A DNA stretch of 64,000 nucleotides from JAHZMA01 sp965205905 (lineage in GTDB: Bacteria; Pseudomonadota; Alphaproteobacteria; JABAAW01; JAHZMA01): the NCBI GenBank assembly GCA_965205905.1, contig CBDBHZ010000005.1:62001-126000 (forward strand), given 5' to 3'. The notes below the pieces were generated by a model. That model made no database searches and was not told the origin of the DNA. It worked only from the letters and a program-made list of their open reading frames with translations. Shown here in pieces: positions 1 to 7,613 of this stretch. Position numbers and translations under genes: made by a program. The stretch's first letter is position 1, and each line of letters starts with the position of its first letter.

Positions 1-1831
1 CGTTTGTGTTTGCGCCATAAGTTAAATCACCCGTGAAATTAAGGTCAGCACGCGCTAAGCCTGTGCAATCACTATTGTCGCATGTGCCTGTGCTTGCCAA
101 TGAAACTGTGCGGTTGCCAAAATCAACATTGGCGTTAATATTAAAGCTAGTGACTATAGTGGCAGAGCTATCAGAATAAGCCCCCCAACCTGCACCTGTA
201 AATATGGTTGTGCCAGCACCTAACGGTGTGGCGGTTTCAAAGCCCACAATGCCAAAGCCTTCACTAGCATAGCCTGTCCCCATCACATTATAGTAAGCGA
301 GCGCCATATAATCTGCGGTAAAGCCAAAATCATCTATGCTGAAATAAAGATTTTCAGGAACGTCGCTATCGTTGCTCATATTTGTGCTCGTATTAGAATT
401 AATACGCGTGCTAACATTTGAAGCATTTGACGTTGTTGCCGAATATTTTCTATCACCAAGATAGAATGTAAGCGGTGTGCCTGAGGTTGCAAAATTGCTA
501 CCGTTATAATCAAACACGACCACGCCACCCGTGAAAATATCGTTATTGATAGACTTATCCACAGAATTTCTGGTTATTTGCAAGAAATCGGCAGATAAAG
601 CATTGCCTGTTGTGCCATCTTTAGCCGAATCGGTAAAGTTTTCGAGATTATTAGGATTTAATGCATTGCCAGTTGGCACAGGTTCGCCATCAATCATTGC
701 CGCTGTTGCTGTTTCAGGATTCGCGCTAATCACCCAACCCCGTTCACCCCCAAAGAAGCCGACATAGCCTGCGCTGTTATCCGAATTGATTAAGTTGAAT
801 GTGCCGCCGATTTCGTTGGTTAAACCGCCATAGAAACGGGCAGATGCCACGCCGTTGAGTTCTGTGCTATCATCAGCATCAAAATTTTTATCATCGCCTG
901 CGGTGGCGATATTGGTGAAATTCAGCGCGTTTGTGCCTGAAGTATAATTTGCACTGCCTTTGAAATTGAGATTGTAATATTCATTTGCGTCGTTCAAAGG
1001 GCAACCCTGATAATCTATTTGACATGTTGTATCACTTTCAAGCGTAACCATGCGTGTGCCCAAATCAACATTGGCAGTGATGTTAAAGCCTAAGGTAAGA
1101 TTGCTCGTATCAGAATCGCTGTAAGTGCCTTGCCCCTTGCCAGTGAAAGTGGTTGTGCCAGAATTTAAAAGTGTGCCACCATGCAGACCTGTTTCAAAAC
1201 CTGCAATGCCATAGCCTTTGGTATCGCCTACAACCCAATCAAGCCGTGCCATATAATTCGCGATAAAGCCGAAAGAATCATTTCGGAACAGGCGGAGTGT
1301 TGCGCCCGCAACTTCCGTATCATCAATTTCAACAGTTGTGCTTGAAACGGAGTTTAAATTAGATGAGGTGCCAGCCGTTACCTGATAGATGCTACTGCCA
1401 ATATAGAGTCTGGGCGCCTTTGACGTTGTATTGAAACCTGTATCAAAAGAACCATCAGCATAGCGATAGCTAATCGCGCCACCAGTGATATTATTAGTGG
1501 TGATGCTGTTATCGGTTGTATCTGTGGTGATTTGCGCCATAGAGGCAACAGGTAGCGCGATAATATGTTTGAGGTGGGCGTCATCAGGAGCAAAGCTTGT
1601 TACGCCATCAAGGTCTTGCGTTGGCACGCCAGTGGTTACTATGGGCGGGAATAGGTCGTCCGTTTTCATCGGCGTTTCCATCGGCGTTTCCGTATCCATC
1701 GGCGTTTCAGTAACGGGCGGATTGGCGTTGGCGTTGGCGGCAGGGGTATCACCACCGTCAGCACTACCAGTACAGGCGGTGAGGGTGATGAGTGATAAGA
1801 TTGAGATGGTTGATATAATTATGTTACGCAT
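1..1831 (-). CDS. TbpB-like surface lipoprotein, two-module (3' end outside window)
   Basis: Reading frame open from an ATG at 1831 to the window edge (610 codons visible). Start supported by AAGGAGAT seven bases upstream. The N-terminus MRNIIISTISILSLITLTAC is a lipoprotein signal with a lipobox ending at Cys20, followed by a low-complexity Pro/Thr/Glu linker with repeated ETPM units. The rest is Gly/Asn/Thr-rich beta sequence. Two related modules follow each other, each with a Gly-Phe-Glu-Thr segment, an FTGxGxGxYS strand, an N-x-N-V-D-x-G-x-R strand and a Cys-containing strand. Between them lies ASARFYGG..EIGGTF...VGFFGGERG, typical of the C-lobe barrel of transferrin-binding-protein-B-like lipoproteins. 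Function: probably a surface-exposed ligand-binding or Slam-type lipoprotein; the ligand cannot be told. No TonB receptor partner is in view. Confidence 0.75.
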   Translation of the reverse strand, partial: MRNIIISTISILSLITLTACTGSADGGDTPAANANANPPVTETPMDTETPMETPMKTDDLFPPIVTTGVPTQDLDGVTSFAPDDAHLKHIIALPVASMAQITTDTTDNSITTNNITGGAISYRYADGSFDTGFNTTSKAPRLYIGSSIYQVTAGTSSNLNSVSSTTVEIDDTEVAGATLRLFRNDSFGFIANYMARLDWVVGDTKGYGIAGFETGLHGGTLLNSGTTTFTGKGQGTYSDSDTSNLTLGFNITANVDLGTRMVTLESDTTCQIDYQGCPLNDANEYYNLNFKGSANYTSGTNALNFTNIATAGDDKNFDADDSTELNGVASARFYGGLTNEIGGTFNLINSDNSAGYVGFFGGERGWVISANPETATAAMIDGEPVPTGNALNPNNLENFTDSAKDGTTGNALSADFLQITRNSVDKSINNDIFTGGVVVFDYNGSNFATSGTPLTFYLGDRKYSATTSNASNVSTRINSNTSTNMSNDSDVPENLYFSIDDFGFTADYMALAYYNVMGTGYASEGFGIVGFETATPLGAGTTIFTGAGWGAYSDSSATIVTSFNINANVDFGNRTVSLASTGTCDNSDCTGLARADLNFTGDLTYGANTN

Positions 1832-1904
1832 GATTATCTCCTTTGTAAGAACACGATAGATAGAGTTAATGTAATTTTTTTTGGTTGGGGTGTCAAGAGG
1901 GGAT

Positions 1905-1957
1905 TAACAATCTATCCCTTGCCGCTTCTAGCTCTTGAATTTTTGCACCTTGATATC
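1905..1957 (-). pseudogene. Remnant of the 3' end of the J-domain protein gene
   Basis: About 53 bases match, with a few substitutions and a one-base gap, the last codons of the membrane J-domain protein gene near 46660-46716 (DIKAQKIHELEAARDRLL there; DIKVQKIQELEAARDRLL here after restoring one A). Nothing upstream of this stretch resembles the rest of that gene, so this is a leftover of a duplication or rearrangement. It lies between the lipoprotein gene start and a repeat block. Confidence 0.6.
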
Positions 1958-2049
1958 TGCGCCATTTTTTATTAATTGTCAACTATTGGTTCATGGTTTA
2001 ATTGGGTTGTGCGATATGTAAGGGTGTGCGCCCCATCGCATCACGCATG

Positions 2050-2280
2050 TTAATGTGAGGCGTTAGCGGGCAGATTTGCATCATCGCTAGTATAGCACAC
2101 AAGCGGGGGGATTATCAAGGCTTGCATCATCTTTAGTGTTAAACACAAGCGGGGGTTGTTAAGGGGGCATTCGCAAGATGGGCGGCTCCGCCCTGCCCAT
2201 CGAGAAGCGAATTCGCGCCCCCTTAAATAATAAAGCCAACTCCGCAAAGCCCCCCATATTATAATGTATCGCAAAACACA
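2050..2280. repeat. Composite GC-rich intergenic repeat block with hairpin element
   Basis: The 1832-2476 gap contains this block. Its core is a 68-base near-palindrome at 2159-2226, from TTAAGGGGGC to GCCCCCTTAA with an internal GATGGGCGG / CTGCCCATC hairpin. It is almost identical, in the same orientation, to 41782-41849. Flanking it are copies of a short unit containing GCGGGGGGATTATCAAGG and GTGTTAAACACA that recur in most intergenic regions of the window. I see no gene in the gap apart from the J-domain remnant. Confidence 0.8.
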
Positions 2281-2382
2281 CCGCCTTATGTGTTACACCC
2301 CCTAAAAACACACTATCACCTCTTTTATGTTCCTAAATATCCACAAAAAATAATTATAATGCAAAAAAGTTCTAAATAAGTA

Positions 2383-2411
2383 TTGACAAGCATATATTTA
2401 TGCGATAATGA
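2383..2411 (+). promoter_or_regulatory. Sigma70-type promoter for the M23-like/ankyrin gene pair
   Basis: TTGACA at 2383-2388, a 17-base spacer, then TAATGA at 2406-2411, about 65 bases upstream of the ATG at 2477. The -35 box is a perfect consensus; the -10 is weaker. It lies in the AT-rich stretch after the repeat block. Confidence 0.55.
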
Positions 2412-2476
2412 TAAAGAATATACACGATAAAAAATGTATATATTGATGAAATACCCGTTTATTCAGAGGAAAAAAC

Positions 2477-4540
2477 ATGAACAGCCAAGCACTTTCTAGC
2501 CAAAACCTAGCCATTAATAACAAACTCAAAAGCAATCAAAAATGCCGATTCGCTGATATGGAGCAACTGCATAAAGTTGTTAATAACAATCAAGCGATGT
2601 TGAAGCAGCTTGACCCCAAAGCGCAAAAAACGATGGGTGAATACAAACATATTGGCACTGACCTTCAAAAGATTAAAAATCAATCTCTCTCATCTATGCC
2701 ATTATCGCAATTTTTCAGCGCAGTGAATTTTATTTTCGCCCACCTGCAGGATAGTGATTTTTCACTGCTGAGTGCCATCAAAGCGAATTGGTTAACAATA
2801 AATGTTGCCTATGAAAATTTGCAAAAGAGTCGCACCCTAACCTATCAAGAGATGAAACTGCTATCGCAATTTTACGCTATTTTCAGTAAAAAGGGTTTGA
2901 ATTTTGGCTCGTTCAAAACCAAACTTGAGACATTCAGCAATTTTCAACCCACGCTTGAAAGATTTGAAAAAGATAATTCATCGGTTAAAAGCGAAGATGT
3001 TGATAAGCTACACGCCTATCTGAAAAGCAATCAATATCTTAACCAACTCAATTCGCAAACCCGCACGGCATTTGAGAAGCATGTGAAAGCTGTGGCTGCT
3101 TACAACAAAACATTGAATGGGTTAACAGACACATTGAAAGAAGCATTGAAAAAGATGGTGGATACCAATAACAGCAATGCCACAACTTTTGAAATATTGG
3201 TGATGGATAAGGTGGTTGAGAATCTTCAAGATTTTCCTGCCAATAAGCGCCATAACTTTCTGGTAGAGCGCGACAGGTTGAAGCGAGAGATGACAGGCTA
3301 TGATGCGAATTATACCGAAAGAAGCAAGAAATTGTTTAATGAAGAAATCTTTAAAACCATCGCCTATATTGTGAAACAAATCAGCGAAGAAGCAACAGGC
3401 GCCACACATTACATTGAGGAATTGATGGCAAGCGTTACCATTACAACGAATTTATTAGAATTCCGCACCCATAAGGGAGAAAATTATGCCCCTTATTTCC
3501 ATCAAGGTAATGATTTTGATGGCAATAAGCATGAGGGCATTTTATACTGCCCATCAAAATTCCCAACCAAAGATGGTGCCATGTTGGAAGCTGATGAAAT
3601 TTTTGTGCTAGATGTTGTGAAAAATGAGAGTAATCCTGAAAAGAATTACCTCACCATTGTGATGGTTAACCATCAAAAAGGTATCATTTTTAGCACCTAT
3701 CATCATGTTTTTCACATCTATGTTAAAGAGGGGGATAAAATCAAAGCGGGGGATAAATTGGGCAATTATTGGAAATATATCAAAACTTCTGATAATAGCA
3801 AGATTGTTGGCTATGCGAATCCCGATGGTAAATCAAACCATTTGCGTGGGGTAGCATCACAAGGGGCTTTTACAATTCATCATTTTCCGAATCAGGGTGA
3901 TGGTAAGTTCCCTTATTTTGTCAAAACATTTCAAAATCTCTATCATATGCTAGATATTGGTAAAGCCGAGACATTGCAAGAGGCGAATTTTGCAGATAGG
4001 GCGTTAAAATTCAAGAATGAGCATTTTCATGTTGAGAGACGGTTTGTTAGTAAACAAGAATATTTGAAAAAACATTTTAGCGATAAAGAGAATGCTTCGC
4101 TGAAAAATATCAATCTATCGCAAAATATAGCGAAGCATTTTGGCGAACATTATCAACTTAAAACAGTGGCACTCAATTCTTCTTTTGGTAAATTACTTCC
4201 TGCCTCAGCATTGCTGGATACCAACAGTGCCAATAGCAAATTATTGCTCAATGATATGGTAAGATTACGTGAAAATATACAAAGAACGCCATATTTTAAG
4301 AAAAATCATGGCACATTGAGTAAAGAACAGTTGGAAGCAGATATTAGAGCAGCAAAGGTGGATGGTTTTGTTCGTGATTATACCACCTTGATAATATTCG
4401 AAAATATTGTTAAACTTGCTTGTGAATTACGTACCTATACTAGCCAACAGGATAATTGCAACCTATCTGAATTGCAGGGCAAGATTACCAAAGCCAAAGA
4501 AATATTAACCACACAAAAATTGCCAAAAATAAAAAAATAA
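2477..4540 (+). CDS. M23-family metallopeptidase-like protein, candidate peptidoglycan-targeting toxin
   Basis: 687 residues; start preceded by CAGAGGAAAAAAC. Residues 1-320 are mainly charged helices. A stretched M23 (LytM-type) domain follows, with all expected zinc and catalytic positions: H342-x-G-x-D346 (HQGNDF), H409/H410 in TYHHVFHIYVKEGDKIKAGD (the usual Y-x-H plus V-x-x-G-D-x-V-x-x-G-x segment), and H516-x-H518 in EHFHVERR. There are larger insertions between the motifs than in typical M23 enzymes. No signal peptide or membrane segment is seen, so export by a normal Sec route is not expected. The next gene, 10 bases downstream, encodes an exported ankyrin-like protein. A C-terminal fragment of a paralogue survives at 45228-45380, again directly upstream of an ankyrin-type gene. 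Toxin/immunity function is inference; a cytoplasmic or phage-related peptidase is an alternative. Confidence 0.6.
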   Translation: MNSQALSSQNLAINNKLKSNQKCRFADMEQLHKVVNNNQAMLKQLDPKAQKTMGEYKHIGTDLQKIKNQSLSSMPLSQFFSAVNFIFAHLQDSDFSLLSAIKANWLTINVAYENLQKSRTLTYQEMKLLSQFYAIFSKKGLNFGSFKTKLETFSNFQPTLERFEKDNSSVKSEDVDKLHAYLKSNQYLNQLNSQTRTAFEKHVKAVAAYNKTLNGLTDTLKEALKKMVDTNNSNATTFEILVMDKVVENLQDFPANKRHNFLVERDRLKREMTGYDANYTERSKKLFNEEIFKTIAYIVKQISEEATGATHYIEELMASVTITTNLLEFRTHKGENYAPYFHQGNDFDGNKHEGILYCPSKFPTKDGAMLEADEIFVLDVVKNESNPEKNYLTIVMVNHQKGIIFSTYHHVFHIYVKEGDKIKAGDKLGNYWKYIKTSDNSKIVGYANPDGKSNHLRGVASQGAFTIHHFPNQGDGKFPYFVKTFQNLYHMLDIGKAETLQEANFADRALKFKNEHFHVERRFVSKQEYLKKHFSDKENASLKNINLSQNIAKHFGEHYQLKTVALNSSFGKLLPASALLDTNSANSKLLLNDMVRLRENIQRTPYFKKNHGTLSKEQLEADIRAAKVDGFVRDYTTLIIFENIVKLACELRTYTSQQDNCNLSELQGKITKAKEILTTQKLPKIKK

Positions 4541-4550
4541 GGATAACCCA

Positions 4551-5498
4551 ATGAAACTATCAACCCCCATTCTCTCAATCACCAAGCCTATCATATTGGG
4601 CTTGGTGATATGTTTACTAACATTCGCAAACACCAAACCAGCATCCGCTGAAACCCCACCAATATGGGAAATATTACCGACCGAAAAATTAACATTATTT
4701 GGCTATTATGTGTTTTTAAAGAATGTAAGTTTTCGGAATATTTTAACTGAAAATGAGGTGAAAGACATTATCGCTGAATTAAAACAATTTCAACCAAAAG
4801 AACTTCATAATTTTTTACATCATACTGAAGATTTTTTGATATATGCTGATGAAGTAGCAGTAAAAAATTTAGAATATTCTCGCTTACAGCAATTTTTTGT
4901 AACTTATGATGGTAGCAACATAAAATCTTCACCAACCATTGATGAAGTATTAGCACGGGCAAATACCGAACATCCAAATATGGGTATTATTTATGCTCCA
5001 AACGATGTAGAGAACCCATTATTTATGGAATTAGCTTTTACAAATAACAATAACATTATCCCATTAATACAATTTTTCTTGGATGATGGTGCTGATATTA
5101 ATGAGAAGAATCCAACATGGGGGAAAACAATTTTTAGTTCAGTTGGCACATTAGAAATCGCAAAATTTTTAATATCAAATGGCGCTGACCCAACTATTAT
5201 AGAAAAAGATGGGACTACCCCTTTAATGTATGCAATTTATCGCGAGGCTTCCAATGAATTAATAAAATTTTTAATTGATATGGGGGTAGATTTACATGCC
5301 AAATCACCTCGCTATGGCACTGCACTTGATACAGCAAAAGAGTACATTGGATATTTAGACAGAGAGCATAGTCGTATTCTAAAGTATCGCGACCAATATC
5401 TTGCTTCTGAAATTTCAGCTTCCCGCGCCCGCCTTACTAAAGCCGAAGAAGTCGTCCGCATCATCGAACAAGCATTAGCGGACGAGGCAAGTAAATAA
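4551..5498 (+). CDS. Exported ankyrin-repeat-like protein, candidate immunity protein
   Basis: 315 residues. The signal peptide covers roughly residues 1-33 (hydrophobic IILGLVICLLTFA, then PASAE), so the mature protein should be periplasmic. An N-terminal helical region is followed by ankyrin-type units around residues 165-265: NNIIPLIQFFLDDGADINEK, LEIAKFLISNGADPTI and ELIKFLIDMGVDLHAK. The C-terminus is a charged helix ending KAEEVVRIIEQALADEASK. It is co-transcribed with the M23-like gene (10-base gap, GGATAACCC upstream). The protein at 45382-46599 is a clear paralogue from the middle to the C-terminus. Exported ankyrin proteins next to toxin genes often act as immunity factors; that role is inferred here. 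Confidence 0.65.
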   Translation: MKLSTPILSITKPIILGLVICLLTFANTKPASAETPPIWEILPTEKLTLFGYYVFLKNVSFRNILTENEVKDIIAELKQFQPKELHNFLHHTEDFLIYADEVAVKNLEYSRLQQFFVTYDGSNIKSSPTIDEVLARANTEHPNMGIIYAPNDVENPLFMELAFTNNNNIIPLIQFFLDDGADINEKNPTWGKTIFSSVGTLEIAKFLISNGADPTIIEKDGTTPLMYAIYREASNELIKFLIDMGVDLHAKSPRYGTALDTAKEYIGYLDREHSRILKYRDQYLASEISASRARLTKAEEVVRIIEQALADEASK

Positions 5499-5504
5499 AA
5501 CAAG

Positions 5505-5935
5505 GGCGGTGCATTTTGCAAGACATTAATATATGGGGGGCTTTGCGGTTTAGATTTTATCTATCAAGGGGGGTGCGGCGCAACTTCTCGGTGGGTATGT
5601 CCGTAGGACACCCACCTTGTTGCGACCCCCCTTGATAATCCCCCCGCTTGTGTTCAAAAACTGGCAGTGGAGTGTATCGCTCCATACCCCCCACCGCTGT
5701 GTTTAATACTAATACCGCGCAAGCCTTGATAATCCCCCCGCTATACTCATAACTAGCGATGGTGTAAATTGCTGGTACTCAATACTCTGATGGTGCTAGC
5801 CTTAACAATCCCCCCGCTGTATTTCAATACTCGCGATGGCGTGTTTCTCGGTTACTCAATACTAGCGATGGTGCAAGCCTTACCCCCCGCCATACCAAAT
5901 ATTAACGGAGGAGTGAGTTGATAGATACTTAATAC
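5505..5935. repeat. Tandem GC-rich repeat array with one palindromic element
   Basis: Fills the 5499-6048 gap. A 76-base near-palindrome at 5562-5637 runs from TATCAAGGGGGGTGCGG to ACCCCCCTTGATA, with an inner GGTGGGTATGTCC / GGACACCCACC hairpin. It is the reverse complement of 43197-43271 with about two differences. From 5638 to about 5910 comes a run of diverged units of roughly 60 bases, each built as CTTGATAATCCCCCCGCT, then a variable part with GTATTTAATACTAGCGATGG-like sequence. No open frame of interest. Confidence 0.8.
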
Positions 5936-6048
5936 TCATATCTAGCGTGTCATTATGGTGATAAATATTGAATCTAACTGATTTATTTATGGAAATACAA
6001 CTTTACTTACGTTATAATAAGATTGTGTAAATTATTGGGAGGCAGGTA

Positions 6049-7368
6049 ATGCGTTTTATATCTAAATTATCAGGAATGTTCAATCTCATAAGAATGAGAG
6101 CCAAAACCGAAATAGAGGACATCACTCAAAGTTTGGAAGATGCAGCTGAAAACCTTGTGCAAGAAGTAACAAATGAGGTGAACCAACTTGCGCCACAAGC
6201 AAGAGCTGAATTAAAAAACGCCACCATTGAAGCCGAAAAAGAATTAGAAAAAATTGGATATTTGGGGCAAAATCTGATTAATACTGTGCGTCGTTCTGAT
6301 AAAAAAATCAAAAAATGGGTTCAAAAAATAAATGATGGTGATGCCCATCAACCGCCACAATCATATCTGGCGCAGCTGCCTGCAACAAACATAAATGTCT
6401 ATGATTACGCCTTATTATGCCAAGATGCCTATCAGTATAAAGACCAGACTGGCGATAAAACATATCAGGTTACGCATGATGGGCGCACCTATACGCTTGC
6501 AACTTACGAGGATTATAAAACCATAGGTTTGCAACATTTTTTTCAGCATCAAACAGCGAAAGATAGCTTTCAAATCGCCATCTATAAATATAAAAATCAA
6601 CAGCAAAAGCAACATTATATTATTGTTTTTATTGGCAGTGCCGACCCTCAAGATTGGGCGTTCAATCTTTTTTCAACATTGGAAATCAAAGATTTAACGC
6701 CAGATGAATATATGCGCGAAACCATGAAAATAGGTATGCTGATGAAAGACAGAGATGATGTTACTTTTACGGGACATTCTTTGGGGGCAGCGCTTGTCTA
6801 TATTGCCGCCGCTATGGCGCGTAAAGAGGCAATTATTTTTAATGGCTTCATGCCCACTTTAACCTTAAATCAAAGGCAAAAATTTGTGCTATCGCGCCCA
6901 TCGCATAAAGCAATCTATCATTATTATATTGATTTAGAGGCACTGCATCTGTTGCGCGAAACCAGTATATTGAAAAACCCAAAAGTGTGTAAGTATATTG
7001 TGCTTGATACCAATAGGTTGGAACAAGCAGGGCATCAAAATTTCAAGACAATTACGTTACATAAGGGTTCTGCCATTGATATTTTGCTCACCTTTCTTGG
7101 GGTGATTGTTACCAGTATCATCTTAATTCCATTCTTGCCTTTGATTGCTTTGACTGTGCTTGCGGGACACAATTTTTACCCCACTCTCACCACATTTTCG
7201 CTATCGGTGCAACGGCACGATATGGGTGCCATCATCGCATGTTTGGCAGAACAGCAAACTTATGAGACATCGTCAAAAATGAGTCCTAACGGTAAAATAC
7301 TCTTCAACGCCTTAAAGAAAGGCAATCATAAAATGAAAGACCTTATCAGTAAAATCATTGCTCATTAA
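6049..7368 (+). CDS. Lipase (class 3)-like alpha/beta hydrolase with N-terminal coiled coil
   Basis: 439 residues; start preceded by GGGAGGCAGGTA. Residues 1-95 form a long amphipathic, Glu/Lys-rich helix region. The core has IIVFIGSADPQDWAFNL, a strand and loop like those of class-3 lipases, then the nucleophile elbow GHSLGAAL with Ser244 and a following Ala-rich helix. A candidate catalytic Asp/His pair further on cannot be fixed by eye. A hydrophobic stretch around residues 348-380 (LLTFLGVIVTSIILIPFLPL) could be a membrane hairpin. No signal peptide. Stands alone between two repeat blocks. The reaction is probably hydrolysis of a lipid or other ester, substrate unknown; an antibacterial phospholipase is one possibility, but no immunity gene is visible next to it. 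Confidence 0.65.
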   Translation: MRFISKLSGMFNLIRMRAKTEIEDITQSLEDAAENLVQEVTNEVNQLAPQARAELKNATIEAEKELEKIGYLGQNLINTVRRSDKKIKKWVQKINDGDAHQPPQSYLAQLPATNINVYDYALLCQDAYQYKDQTGDKTYQVTHDGRTYTLATYEDYKTIGLQHFFQHQTAKDSFQIAIYKYKNQQQKQHYIIVFIGSADPQDWAFNLFSTLEIKDLTPDEYMRETMKIGMLMKDRDDVTFTGHSLGAALVYIAAAMARKEAIIFNGFMPTLTLNQRQKFVLSRPSHKAIYHYYIDLEALHLLRETSILKNPKVCKYIVLDTNRLEQAGHQNFKTITLHKGSAIDILLTFLGVIVTSIILIPFLPLIALTVLAGHNFYPTLTTFSLSVQRHDMGAIIACLAEQQTYETSSKMSPNGKILFNALKKGNHKMKDLISKIIAH

Positions 7369-7373
7369 TATTG

Positions 7374-7510
7374 CGGGGGCTTTGCGACATACGCTTTGGC
7401 GGTTATGTCCGTAGGACAACCGCCACGCGATGACGCCCCCCATACCCCCCACCGCTGTTACTCAATACTGGCATCGAGGACTCCTTGATAACCCCCCCCG
7501 CTGTATTTCA
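7374..7510. repeat. GC-rich intergenic repeat with hairpin
   Basis: Downstream of the lipase-like gene. Contains GCGGGGGCTTTGCG, the hairpin TGGCGGTT / AACCGCCA at 7397-7425 with a TATGTCCGTAGGAC core shared with the 5562 and 43197 elements, then CCCCCCACCGCTGTTACTCAATACTGGC and CTTGATAACCCCCCCCGCTG units. Confidence 0.75.
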
Positions 7511-7613
7511 AAATTGGCGATGGTGCTTGTCGCTATAAAACACACAAAACTATTGCTTCTCTCTCTCATTTTATGTAGCATAACAATGTAATAACATATA
7601 GGAGACGTAACCC

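Noticed and set aside
5638..5910. CRISPR array
   Set aside because: The repeats are diverged, differ in length, lack a constant repeat with unique spacers, and no cas gene is nearby.
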